Source: Ramlibacter sp. WS9 (GTDB lineage Bacteria > Pseudomonadota > Gammaproteobacteria > Burkholderiales > Burkholderiaceae_C). Taken from it: DNA of 64,000 nt. The number at the start of each line of letters is the position of its first letter. Positions within the stretch are counted from its first letter, which is position 1. The position numbers and the translations under genes are program-made. Positions 45,969 to 54,151 of the stretch are shown here, one piece after another. The stretch spans positions 124,001-188,000 of the forward strand of contig NZ_RKMB01000007.1 of assembly GCF_003797765.1 (NCBI RefSeq), in the 5' to 3' direction. The notes under the pieces are model-generated. The model was not told where the DNA came from and did no database searches. It saw only the letters and a program-made list of their open reading frames with translations.

Positions 45969-47102
45969 TCAAAGCGCCTTGTTCATGTCGACGTTGAGCC
46001 CGGCCTGGCGCATCTCGCGAGCCAGCAGCAACCGCCACAGGCCGCCCGCATCCATCGTGTGCCGGGGCATGCCTTCCAGTTCAGGGACCGGCGCGGACTG
46101 GTCGGCCAGCAGGCAGCACAGGCGGCCCTGCGGCAACACGCCGAGCAGGAAACCGATGGACAGGAAGGCCGAACGGCTCCCTTCACCCAAGTCGTCGGCC
46201 GAGAGCGCCACGATGGCGAAATCGAGCTCGCGCAGCCCGTCGAGCTGCGAGACGACCGAGCCCGAGCCGGACGTCTCGACGGGCACGGCCTGCAGGCCGA
46301 GCTGCTCGACGAAGGCGCGGGCGGCGTCGCCGGACTGGTCATCTCGCGCGACGATGGCGACACAGGAAATTCCGGCCGATGCGGGTTTGGTTGTGGACAT
46401 GGTTTGTGTTTTCGCGAAGGGTGTAGATGTGGGAGCGGGTGTGGGGGCGGCTGTAGGTGCCGGCGTTGGCGCACGGGTCGGGGCCGGCGTGGGCGAAGGC
46501 GTTGGCTTGGGCGTCGGTGCCACAGTAGGCGCCGCGGTAGGTGCCGGAGTCGGTGCAGGCGTTGGCGCCGGGGTCGGCGCGGCGGTGGGTGCCGCTGTCG
46601 GGGCGGGCGTCGGCGCTTCGGTCGGCGCGGGTGTAGGTGCCGGCGTCGGTACCGGGGTAGGCGCAATGGTAGGCGCCGGCGTCGGAGCAGGCGTCGGCGC
46701 CGCGGTGGGAGCGGGTGTCGCCGACGCCCTGCCTTCCAGCCGGTCCGCCAGCAACCTCTTCGCGCCGTTCAGGTTGCCGATCTGCTGCTCGAGGTTTTGC
46801 CTGATCGTCTGGCGCAGCTCGTTCGACGAATAACGGTCGCCGAAGACCGACTCCATCTCCTCGTCCAGCGCACCCATCGCGTACAACTTGTACTCCGCCG
46901 AGCGGGTACCGCCGAAAATGTCGGCCAGGGTGTTGTTGACATGCTTTTGCAGGGCCTCGACGCGCGGGTCCCAGCGTTCCTGGATGCCCGAAACGTCGAA
47001 GTTCTTCAGCTCCTTGATCCGCCGGCCGATCTTGTCGATGGCGGCCTCGAGCGCGGCCTTTTCTTGGGCGCTGGGTTTCGACGCGGATTTCCCAGTGGAC
47101 AT
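45969..47102 (-). CDS. TIR-like domain protein with Pro/Thr/Ala linker
   Basis: A 377-residue protein in three parts. Residues 1-125 form a charged helical domain ([40 protein letters not shown]). Residues 128-228 are an almost pure Ala-Pro-Thr-Pro linker. Residues 243-377 resemble the predicted nucleotide-binding TIR-like domain (Pfam TIR-like 10137, as in CBASS Cap12-type effectors): [32 protein letters not shown] and the near-diagnostic ending [25 protein letters not shown]. Where active members have Glu before L-G-F, this protein has S315 (FLSIGFLLG), so NAD hydrolysis may be lost. Start ATG 47102 has AGGA upstream. Possibly an immunity protein; function unproven. Confidence 0.8.
   Translation of the reverse strand: MSTGKSASKPSAQEKAALEAAIDKIGRRIKELKNFDVSGIQERWDPRVEALQKHVNNTLADIFGGTRSAEYKLYAMGALDEEMESVFGDRYSSNELRQTIRQNLEQQIGNLNGAKRLLADRLEGRASATPAPTAAPTPAPTPAPTIAPTPVPTPAPTPAPTEAPTPAPTAAPTAAPTPAPTPAPTPAPTAAPTVAPTPKPTPSPTPAPTRAPTPAPTAAPTPAPTSTPFAKTQTMSTTKPASAGISCVAIVARDDQSGDAARAFVEQLGLQAVPVETSGSGSVVSQLDGLRELDFAIVALSADDLGEGSRSAFLSIGFLLGVLPQGRLCCLLADQSAPVPELEGMPRHTMDAGGLWRLLLAREMRQAGLNVDMNKAL
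46419..46721. repeat. Degenerate 6/12 bp tandem repeat encoding the Pro/Thr/Ala linker
   Basis: About 300 bp of imperfect repeats of the type GGTGCCGGCGTCGG on the plus strand, translated on the minus strand as (A/x)-P-T-P units. Substitutions (I, V, E, K, S, R) are scattered among Ala/Pro positions, suggesting an old repeat that is not freshly expanded. Likely prone to length change. Confidence 0.85.
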
Positions 47103-47177
47103 TCACATTCCTGGACGTGGACGGGCCTCGACTTTAACTCTTCCGCCAGAATCCACCCATAGCCCCCAGGAGCCCCC

Positions 47178-48110
47178 ATGGCTGCCGTTCCCGCCGCCTC
47201 GTCCGAGATGCAGTTCTTCAGCGCTTTGGTGCGTTGCGGCAGCCTGTCGGCGGCCGCCCGGGAACTGGAGGTGACCACCCCCGCGGTGAGCAAACGACTG
47301 GCCCAGCTGGAAGCGCGCCTGGGCGTGCGGCTGCTGGCGCGCACCACACGCCGTATCAGCCTCACCGCCGAGGGCGAGGTCTATCTGGAAAACGCCCGGC
47401 GCATCCTGGCCGACATCGACGACATGGAAAGCGCGGTCGCCCGTGCGCTTTCCGCGCCCAAGGGCCTGCTGCGCGTCAACACCACCCTCGGGTTCGGCCG
47501 CAGCCACATCGCGCCGCTGATCTCGCAGTTCGCCAAGGCGCATCCGGAGATCCAGGTGCAGCTGCAGCTCACCGTCGATCCGCCGCCCCTCAGCGACGAT
47601 GCGTTCGACGTGTGCATCCGGTTCGGCGAAGCGCCCGATGCGCGCGTCATGGCGCGGCTCCTCGCGCCGAACCGGCGTCTGCTCTGTGCGTCTCCCGCGT
47701 ACCTGGCGCGCCACGGGGCACCCAAGTCGCCCGCCGAACTGGCGCAGCACAGCTGCATCGGCATCCGCCAGGGCGACCAGGCTTACGGCACCTGGCGCCT
47801 GGCCACCGGCCGGCGCAGCGAGACCGTGAAGGTGCGCGGGCCGCTCAGCACCAACGACGGCGAGATCGCGGTGAACTGGGCGCTCGCGGGGCACGGCATC
47901 GTGATGCGCGCGGAATGGGACATCGCCCGTTACCTGCGCAGCGGCCGGTTGAAACAGGTGCTGGAGAACTGGCAGACGCCGCCTGCCGACATCTATGCCG
48001 TCTATCCGCAGCGCCACCAGGTTTCGGCGCGCGTGCGGGCGTTCGTGGATTTCGCTGCCGAGCACTTCGGCAAGCCGGCCACGCGGGCGGCCGGACTGGT
48101 CGGCTGGTGA
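47178..48110 (+). CDS. LysR family transcriptional regulator
   Basis: A 310-residue regulator with winged helix-turn-helix (FFSALVRCGSLSAAARELEV, then TTPAVSKRLAQLEARLGVRL) and the CrgA-like effector domain (LLRVNTTLGFGRSHIAPLIS). AGGAG precedes ATG 47178. It is divergent from the TIR-like gene. LysR genes of this sort often stand divergent to the dehydrogenase operon they control; here that would be the ttuC-like operon on the far side of the TIR-like gene. The alpha/beta hydrolase start overlaps its stop. Confidence 0.92.
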   Translation: MAAVPAASSEMQFFSALVRCGSLSAAARELEVTTPAVSKRLAQLEARLGVRLLARTTRRISLTAEGEVYLENARRILADIDDMESAVARALSAPKGLLRVNTTLGFGRSHIAPLISQFAKAHPEIQVQLQLTVDPPPLSDDAFDVCIRFGEAPDARVMARLLAPNRRLLCASPAYLARHGAPKSPAELAQHSCIGIRQGDQAYGTWRLATGRRSETVKVRGPLSTNDGEIAVNWALAGHGIVMRAEWDIARYLRSGRLKQVLENWQTPPADIYAVYPQRHQVSARVRAFVDFAAEHFGKPATRAAGLVGW

Positions 48111-48898
48111 ACACGGAAAGCGTCACTTTGCGCGTGCTCGTCATCGCCCTCTCCGTCCTGGTCATCGGCTATATCGCCGCATGCGCCGCGTTGTATTGGT
48201 TCCAGCGCTCGATGATCTACTACCCGCAACCCGGCCGCCAGGGCCCGCCGGCGAGCCTGATGCGGCTGCAAGCAGGCGGCGCGGACCTCGCGATCACCGT
48301 TCGCCCGCATGAGGGCACTAAAGCCCTGGTCTACTTCGGTGGCAACGCCGAGGACGTTTCGGGCAGCCTGCCGCAACTGGCACAGGCCTTTCCCGATCGC
48401 GCGATCTACCTGATGCACTACCGCGGCTACGGCGGCAGCACCGGCACACCAGCCGAGGCGGCGCTGCACCATGACGCGCTGGCACTGTTCGACAAGGTTC
48501 ATGCCGCACATGCGGACGTCGTCGTGATGGGGCGCAGCCTGGGAAGCGGCGTGGCCGTTCGCCTGGCAAGCCAGCGGCCCGCAAGCCGGCTGGTGCTGGT
48601 GACGCCCTACGACAGCATCGAAGGAGTCGCGGCGGGCCAGTTCCCGCTGTTCCCGGTGCGCTGGCTGCTGCGCGACAAGTTCGACTCCGGGCAGCACGCG
48701 CCGCGCCTGGCCGTGCCCACCTTCATCCTGCTGGCCGAACACGACGAGGTCATTCCGCGCGCCAGCTCCGAGCTGCTGCACGGCCGTTTCGCGAAAGGGG
48801 CGGCGCGGCTGAAAGTCGTTCCCGGCACCGGGCACAACACGATTTCCGAAAGCCCGGTTTACTTCGACGCACTGCGGCGCGTCGAAGCCGGCTGGTAA
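48107..48898 (+). CDS. Membrane-anchored alpha/beta hydrolase
   Basis: A 263-residue protein with one N-terminal membrane helix (LRVLVIALSVLVIGYIAACA) and an alpha/beta-hydrolase domain of the BEM46/ABHD13-like type: HYRGYGGSTGTPAEA, nucleophile elbow VVMGRSLGSGVAV, acid residue in LAEHDEVIPRASS and His in VPGTGHNTISES. GTG 48107 overlaps the LysR stop by GTGA. The substrate is unknown. Confidence 0.9.
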   Translation: MNTESVTLRVLVIALSVLVIGYIAACAALYWFQRSMIYYPQPGRQGPPASLMRLQAGGADLAITVRPHEGTKALVYFGGNAEDVSGSLPQLAQAFPDRAIYLMHYRGYGGSTGTPAEAALHHDALALFDKVHAAHADVVVMGRSLGSGVAVRLASQRPASRLVLVTPYDSIEGVAAGQFPLFPVRWLLRDKFDSGQHAPRLAVPTFILLAEHDEVIPRASSELLHGRFAKGAARLKVVPGTGHNTISESPVYFDALRRVEAGW

Positions 48899-48904
48899 CC
48901 CGCC

Positions 48905-50713
48905 CTAGCGCTGTACCGCCAGCCAGCCGTCGATCTTCGCCTCGAGCATGCGCAGCGGCATCGAGCCCTCGCCCAGCACCTGGGTGTGGAAGGCGCGGAT
49001 GTCGAAACGCGCGCCGAGGCGCTGGCGTGAACGTTCGCGCAGCTGCAGGATCTTCAGCTCGCCCACCTTGTAGGCCAGAGCCTGCCCGGGCCAGGCCATG
49101 TAACGCTCGATCGCGCGGCGCGCATCGTCTTCGGTGGAGCCTTCCTTCTCGCGCAGGTACGCGATGGCCTGCTCGCGCGACCAGCCCTTGTCGTGCAGAC
49201 CGGTGTCCACCACGAGGCGCAGCGCGCGATGCAGCTCCATCAACAGGCGGCCGAGGTAGGCCGTCGGATCGTTCTCGTACAGGCCCAGCTCCCGGCCCAG
49301 GCTCTCGGCGTACAGCGCCCAGCCTTCGCCATACGCGTCGTACCAGGCGCTCTTGCGGAACTTGGGCACGTCCAGTTCCTGCTGCGAAGCCATGTGGTAG
49401 TGGTGACCCGGCTGGCCCTCGTGCAGGAACAGCGCCGTCATCTTGACGGTGCGGTACTTGGCCGGGTCCATCACCACGGTGTAGAACGCACCCGGCCGCG
49501 AACCGTCGGTGGCCGGCGGCACGTAGTGGTCGGACGCCGTCGCGCGGCGGATCGGCTCCACCACGCGCACGTCCAGCGCCGCCTTGGGCGCCCGCTCGAA
49601 CAGGCGCGGCAGGCCCACCTTGACCTTCTCGTTGAGCGCGCGGAACGCCGCCAGCACTTCTGCCTCGGTGCGAAACGGCGTGAGCTCGGGCCGCTGGTCC
49701 AGCGACTTGAAGAACGAGTCCAGGTCGCCGTCGAAGCCGAACTTCGCCTTGACCTGCTCCATCTCGCCGCGGATGCGCGCGACTTCCTTCAGGCCGAGCT
49801 CATGGATTTCCTGCGGCGTGAACGAAGTGGTGGTGCTGGAACGCGCCAGCATGCGGTACCAGTCGGCGCCGCCGCGCAGCGCGCCGATGCCAGCCGTGGT
49901 GCGCGCCTGCGGCAGGTAGCGCTCGGCCATGAACGTGCGCAGGCGCTGCACGGCAGGGATCACCGACTGCACCACGGCGGCGCGGTAGGCGGCGGTGATC
50001 CGTTTGCGGTCGTCCGCGCGAACCTGCGCGGGGAACTCGCGCGTCGCCGCCAGATAGGGGCTGGCCAGCGGATCGGCCGTGAGCAGCGCGTCGAGCTGCG
50101 GCATCGTCCGCTCGACCAGCGGCCGCGGCAGCACGATGCCGCGCGCGATGCCTTGCTCCATGTTGGCGATGGCCTGCGCGATCCAAGCCGGCAACTTCTT
50201 CAGGCGCGCGAGGAAATGGTCGAAATTGGCCGCTGTTTTCATCGGCTGCGCGCCGGTGCCGCCGGCCCACTGCGCGAGGCGCACCGGCATGCAGTCCATA
50301 TGGCCAACGGGCGTGAGGTACCAGGGATACGCCAGCCGGTCGAGCCTGTCCTGCGCGTCGTACGCGAGCAACTCGTGCGTCATGCGTGCATCCGCCGGCA
50401 ACTGCGCGGCGTCGACCGTCTTCAACGCGGCCTGCGTGCGTTCGTACAGGCGGCGCTGGCGCAACAGGTGCTCGGGTGCGATGTCGATCTCGAAGGCGGC
50501 TTCGTACTTCGGGTCGCCGAGGTTCTCGGTCGCCTCGATCGGGAACAGCGCCAGCGAGGCGTTGTAGTAGTCGTCCGCGATGCGGTTGAGGCGGGCAATG
50601 GCCGGACTGGCCGCGGGCGCGGCCGACGCGTTGCGCCAGGCCGCGGAACCCAGCAGCAGGCTTGTGGCCAGGCTGGCACCGAGGCGGCGGCGCGTGAGGT
50701 GAAGGGTATTCAT
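48905..50713 (-). CDS. DUF885 family protein (metallopeptidase-like, exported)
   Basis: A 602-residue protein with a signal sequence (RRRLGASLATSLLLGSAAWR). The DUF885 core includes a metal-binding-like HEGQPGHHYH near residue 456, ADWYRMLARSSTTTSFTPQE and AWYDAYGEGWALYAESLGRE. The H-E-G-x-P-G-H-H pattern replaces HExxH in this family. Start MNTLHLTRRR (50713) is preferred over an in-frame upstream ATG at 50896 that would add 61 residues before the signal peptide. Converges with the hydrolase gene. Function probably peptidase. Confidence 0.9.
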   Translation of the reverse strand: MNTLHLTRRRLGASLATSLLLGSAAWRNASAAPAASPAIARLNRIADDYYNASLALFPIEATENLGDPKYEAAFEIDIAPEHLLRQRRLYERTQAALKTVDAAQLPADARMTHELLAYDAQDRLDRLAYPWYLTPVGHMDCMPVRLAQWAGGTGAQPMKTAANFDHFLARLKKLPAWIAQAIANMEQGIARGIVLPRPLVERTMPQLDALLTADPLASPYLAATREFPAQVRADDRKRITAAYRAAVVQSVIPAVQRLRTFMAERYLPQARTTAGIGALRGGADWYRMLARSSTTTSFTPQEIHELGLKEVARIRGEMEQVKAKFGFDGDLDSFFKSLDQRPELTPFRTEAEVLAAFRALNEKVKVGLPRLFERAPKAALDVRVVEPIRRATASDHYVPPATDGSRPGAFYTVVMDPAKYRTVKMTALFLHEGQPGHHYHMASQQELDVPKFRKSAWYDAYGEGWALYAESLGRELGLYENDPTAYLGRLLMELHRALRLVVDTGLHDKGWSREQAIAYLREKEGSTEDDARRAIERYMAWPGQALAYKVGELKILQLRERSRQRLGARFDIRAFHTQVLGEGSMPLRMLEAKIDGWLAVQR

Positions 50714-50854
50714 GGCGGGCGATGCTACCGAAATCCGGCACCTGGCGTTGTCACAGGGTTGAAAGTTCCGTAGGGGCCGGCGATGCCTCCTGACAGAATC
50801 GTGGAGCGGAACGCGCGGCGCGTGCCACCATCCGCATCCACACGAGGAGTAGCC

Positions 50855-51253
50855 ATGTCCGACACATGTGAAGCGCTGGTGCGGCGCCACTGGCACGAAG
50901 CCAACCGGTCCGCGTGGGACAGCTTTGCCGCCCTGCTGTCGCCCGGCCTGGTCTACGAAGTACCGCAGACGCGCGAACGCATCCGCGGCAGCGCGGGCTA
51001 CGTGGACCTGTTCCGCACCTGGCCCGGCCCCTGGCGGGCCGAGGTGGTCAACGTCATCGCGCAGGCGGGCAAGGCGGTGACGGTCATCGACTTCGTCACC
51101 GCCACCGAGCGGATGACGGGCATCACGTTCTTCGAAATTGAAGCAGGCAAAATAGCCCGCGTCACGGACTTCTGGCCCGAGCCCTACGAGCCGCCTGCCC
51201 GGTTTTCGAAATACATTGAGCGCTACGCGCCCTTGCCCACCGACGCTTCATGA
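50855..51253 (+). CDS. NTF2-like (SnoaL-type) small protein
   Basis: A 132-residue protein with the cone-shaped NTF2-like pattern: long N-terminal helix (CEALVRRHWHEANRSAWDSF), LLSPGLVYEVPQTRERIRG, and the beta strands AVTVIDFVTATERMTGITFF and IARVTDFWPEPYEPP. Such proteins serve as isomerases, dehydratases or ligand carriers. GAGGAG lies nine bases before ATG 50855. It starts a run of four unrelated small enzymes on the plus strand. Confidence 0.87.
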   Translation: MSDTCEALVRRHWHEANRSAWDSFAALLSPGLVYEVPQTRERIRGSAGYVDLFRTWPGPWRAEVVNVIAQAGKAVTVIDFVTATERMTGITFFEIEAGKIARVTDFWPEPYEPPARFSKYIERYAPLPTDAS

Positions 51254-51280
51254 CCCCTCCACGGCTTCTCCTCTCCGTCC

Positions 51281-51649
51281 ATGCTCCACCACATCTCCCT
51301 CGGCGTCACCGACCTGAATCGCTCGGCGGCGTTCTACGACGCCGCCCTTGCGGCGCTGGGCTACGTGCGCGTGTGGTCGGACGACACCGCCATCGGCTAC
51401 GGCCCTCCCGGCGGGGGCGACAAACTGGCGATCAAGCTGCGTGAGGGTGCCGCGGCGCCCGGGCCGGGCTTCCACCTGGCGTTGGCCGCGCCGGATCGCG
51501 CTGCCGTCGACCGCTTCCACGAGGCCGCGCTGCGCCATGGCGGCCACGACAACGGCGCCCCCGGCCTGCGCCCGCACTACGGGCCCGATTACTATGCCGC
51601 GTTCGTGATCGACCCGGATGGGCATCACATCGAGGCAGTGATCAATTGA
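51281..51649 (+). CDS. VOC family (glyoxalase/bleomycin resistance fold) protein
   Basis: A 122-residue protein with two beta-alpha-beta-beta-beta units: MLHHISLGVTDLNRSAAFYD with the first metal-ligand His, then FHLALAAPDRAAVDRFHEAA, and the closing AAFVIDPDGHHIEAVIN with the last Glu ligand. Members are dioxygenases, lyases or resistance proteins. The gap to the preceding gene is 27 bp; the specific reaction is unknown. Confidence 0.92.
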   Translation: MLHHISLGVTDLNRSAAFYDAALAALGYVRVWSDDTAIGYGPPGGGDKLAIKLREGAAAPGPGFHLALAAPDRAAVDRFHEAALRHGGHDNGAPGLRPHYGPDYYAAFVIDPDGHHIEAVIN

Positions 51650-51659
51650 GCGCAACGAA

Positions 51660-52187
51660 ATGACAGCCACCATCAACTCCCTGCCCGCCCGGATCCGCCG
51701 CAGCGCCCGCATCTCCGGCCGCTTCGTCCTGCGCTCGGGCATGGTCAGCGACACGTATTTCGACAAGTACCAGTTCGAGTCGGACCCGCTGCTGCTGCTC
51801 GCCATCGCCACCGAAATGGCGCGGCTGATCCCCGCCGGCACCGAAGTGCTGGCCGGCCTCGAGATGGGCGGCATCCCCATCGCCACCATGCTCAGCCAGG
51901 TCACGGGCCTGCCCGCCGCCTTCATCCGCAAGGAACCCAAGGAATACGGAACTTGCCGCTATGCCGAAGGTGCGTCGTTGGCCGGCAAGCGCTTCGTGCT
52001 GATCGAGGACGTGGTGTCGAGTGGCGGCGCCCTCAGCGACTCGTTGGCCAAGCTGAGGGCCGACGGCCTGGAGCCTGCGGGCGCGATCTGCGTGATCGAC
52101 CGACAGACCGGGGGGCGCGAAGCTCTGGCCACGCACGGGCTGTCCCTCAATGCGCTGTACACCTTCGATGACATCGAGCGTGCCTGA
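51660..52187 (+). CDS. Orotate phosphoribosyltransferase-like protein
   Basis: A 175-residue type I phosphoribosyltransferase. The N-terminal FVLRSGMVSDTYFDKYQFES matches the orotate-binding region of OPRTs; VLAGLEMGGIPIATMLSQVT and IRKEPKEYGTCRYAEG are OPRT-like, and the PRPP loop reads FVLIEDVVSSGGALSDSL. It is shorter than the usual proteobacterial PyrE (about 215), closer to archaeal-length enzymes. It may therefore be a second OPRT or a paralogue acting on another base. No pyrimidine genes are adjacent. Confidence 0.88.
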   Translation: MTATINSLPARIRRSARISGRFVLRSGMVSDTYFDKYQFESDPLLLLAIATEMARLIPAGTEVLAGLEMGGIPIATMLSQVTGLPAAFIRKEPKEYGTCRYAEGASLAGKRFVLIEDVVSSGGALSDSLAKLRADGLEPAGAICVIDRQTGGREALATHGLSLNALYTFDDIERA

Positions 52188-52269
52188 ACGCCGCTGACAC
52201 ATTTTTTCCGCGGCGAAGGCACAATGCCGCGATGCCGGAAAGCACGCTGGACTACTGGGAGGGCGAACC

Positions 52270-52842
52270 GTGATCGAGTTCCCCGCCGAACCCACAATAG
52301 AAACCTCGCGCCTCACGATCCGCCTCGTGACGCAGGCTGACTTGCCCGCACTGCTGGAATACAACTCGGACGAAGCCGTCACCCGGTACCTGCCGTACGG
52401 CAACTGGAACGGCATTGACGACGCGCAGGAATGGCTCGGCCGTGCGACGACACGGCTGGCGGCCGGCGAGGCACTCCAATTCGTGGCCGTGCTGCGCGAA
52501 ACCGGCCACGTCGTCGGCAGCTGCCTGCTGTTCCACTTCGATGAGTCGAGCCGCCGGGCGGAAGTCGGTTACCTGCTGGGCCGCAAGCACTGGGGCGCCG
52601 GCTACATGTTCGAGGCGATGAAGGCGCTGGTCGACTTTGCCTTCGCGCAAATGAACCTGCGCCGCCTCGAAGCCGAGATCGACCCGCGCAATACTTCATC
52701 GGCCGAGCTGCTCGAGCGGCTCGGGTTCGTGCAGGAAGGCCTGTTGCGCCAGCGCTGGGACCTGAAGGGCGAGGTCTCCGATTCGGGGCTCTACGGCTTG
52801 CTGCGCGCGGACTGGAACCGACGAACCCAACCCCAACCATGA
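52270..52842 (+). CDS. GNAT family N-acetyltransferase (RimJ/RimL-like)
   Basis: A 190-residue acetyltransferase with the RimJ/RimL pattern: IETSRLTIRLVTQADLPALL, SRRAEVGYLLGRKHWGAGYM with the acetyl-CoA-binding turn, and IDPRNTSSAELLERLGFVQE. GTG 52270 has GGGAGG nine bases upstream. A 13-codon frame (52232-52273, MPESTLDYWEGEP) ends at the same GTGA and might act as a leader. The next gene overlaps or follows within 12 bases. Confidence 0.9.
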   Translation: MIEFPAEPTIETSRLTIRLVTQADLPALLEYNSDEAVTRYLPYGNWNGIDDAQEWLGRATTRLAAGEALQFVAVLRETGHVVGSCLLFHFDESSRRAEVGYLLGRKHWGAGYMFEAMKALVDFAFAQMNLRRLEAEIDPRNTSSAELLERLGFVQEGLLRQRWDLKGEVSDSGLYGLLRADWNRRTQPQP

Positions 52843-52853
52843 GAGGAAATCCC

Positions 52854-53819
52854 GTGATCCGCTTTCTCCGCCACGCCGCCGCAGCAACGCTGCTCGCCCT
52901 GCCGTTCGCAACCGCGCCCGCATGGGCCGAAGCGCCGATGGTCAAGACCCAGGCACCGGGCTACTACCGCCACATGCTCGGCGACTTCGAGGTGACGGTG
53001 CTGCTGGACGGCACCATAAAACTCCCGATACTGAAGTTGCTGACGAACGCCAAGCCCGAGCAGCTGAAGGCCGCCCTCCAGCGCGGCTTCCTGCGCGAGC
53101 AGGTGGAAACGTCCGTCAACGCCTACCTGGTCAACACCGGAGCGAAGCTGGTGTTGATCGACACCGGTACCGGCGCACTGTTCGGCCCCGGCGCGCAGTT
53201 GTTGAACAACCTGCGCGCGGCGGGGTACACGCCCGAGCAGGTCGACGAGATCTACATCACACACATGCACGGCGACCACGTCGGCGGGTTGATGGCGGGG
53301 GCCAGCCGCGCTTTCCCGAACGCAACGCTGCGCATCGACAAGGCCGACACCGATTTCTGGCTGAGCGAAGCCGTGATGAATCGCGCGCCTGAAAGCGTGC
53401 GCGATTTCTTCAAGGGCGCGATGGCTTCGGTCAATCCGTATGTGGCGGCCGGCAAGCTCAAGACCTTCGAAGGCGCGACCGAACTCGTGCCGGGCGTGCA
53501 CGCCATGCCGACCTATGGGCACACGCCGGGCCACACGATTTATCGCGTCGAGAGCAAGGGCCAGACGCTCGTACTATGGGGCGATCTGATGCACGTGGCC
53601 GCGGTGCAGTTCGACAACCCCAACGTCACCATCACCTTCGACATCGACAGCAAGAAGGCCGCCGAGCAGCGGCGCAAGGCGTTTGCCGAGGCGGCCAAGA
53701 AGGGCTGGCTGGTGGGCGTGGCACACGTCTCGTTCCCGGGCCTTGGCCACCTGCGGGCGCAACCCGGCGGCAAGGGCTACACCTGGGTGCCGTTGAACTA
53801 TTCGACGCTAAAGGACTAA
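52854..53819 (+). CDS. MBL-fold metallo-hydrolase, exported
   Basis: About 321 residues with signal peptide (cleavage after PAWA) and a metallo-beta-lactamase fold. Metal ligands are THMHGDHVGG, His in PTYGHTPGHT and Asp in LVLWGDLMHV; VLIDTGTGALFG is the upstream strand-turn. GTG 52854 has a good AGAGGA eight bases upstream and starts directly at the signal peptide; an ATG at 52839, overlapping the GNAT stop, would add five residues. Resembles quorum-quenching or general MBL hydrolases; substrate unknown. Confidence 0.92.
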   Translation: MIRFLRHAAAATLLALPFATAPAWAEAPMVKTQAPGYYRHMLGDFEVTVLLDGTIKLPILKLLTNAKPEQLKAALQRGFLREQVETSVNAYLVNTGAKLVLIDTGTGALFGPGAQLLNNLRAAGYTPEQVDEIYITHMHGDHVGGLMAGASRAFPNATLRIDKADTDFWLSEAVMNRAPESVRDFFKGAMASVNPYVAAGKLKTFEGATELVPGVHAMPTYGHTPGHTIYRVESKGQTLVLWGDLMHVAAVQFDNPNVTITFDIDSKKAAEQRRKAFAEAAKKGWLVGVAHVSFPGLGHLRAQPGGKGYTWVPLNYSTLKD

Positions 53820-53878
53820 CGGCGCGCGCGGGTTTTCGCGGAAGCATGCCAACGAAGGGCGAGGCTAGAATATTTTCC

Positions 53879-54121
53879 ATGAAACTGGTCCTGCCCGCGC
53901 TTGCGGCTCTCTTGCTTGTGGGCGCGTGCGCGTCCGAACCGCAAACCACCGAGGCTGCCGCCCGGCCCAATTGCCGCAACGTGGATCCGCCGACAGGCAG
54001 CCGCCTGGTGCGCAAGATCGATTGCGCCGAAGCGCAGGAATTCGAGCGCCAGCGGGCGCAAGGTGACGCCAGGCAGCTGCAGGAAATGCAGCAGCTGACG
54101 ACCCCGTCCGTCCTGCGATAG
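53879..54121 (+). CDS. Small putative lipoprotein (80 aa)
   Basis: MKLVLPALAALLLVGAC is a lipoprotein signal with lipobox LVGAC. The 63-residue mature part has two further Cys (NCRNV and IDCAEA) and a Gln/Glu-rich helix (EFERQRAQGDARQLQEMQQL). Unknown function, outer membrane location likely. Ends 30 bp before the convergent stop of the giant STAND gene. Confidence 0.78.
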   Translation: MKLVLPALAALLLVGACASEPQTTEAAARPNCRNVDPPTGSRLVRKIDCAEAQEFERQRAQGDARQLQEMQQLTTPSVLR

Positions 54122-54151
54122 CGCGTCAGGGCGCCGGTGCGCCCGATTCCG

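Noticed and set aside
44791-46833. 680-codon plus-strand frame with a Gly-Val-Gly-Ala repeat
   Set aside because: Antisense of the ttuC-like gene and of the Ala-Pro-Thr-Pro linker; no start context or domain.
46339-47106. 255-codon alternative frame overlapping the TIR-like gene
   Set aside because: Low-complexity shadow; the frame ending in the TIR-like signature is the real one.
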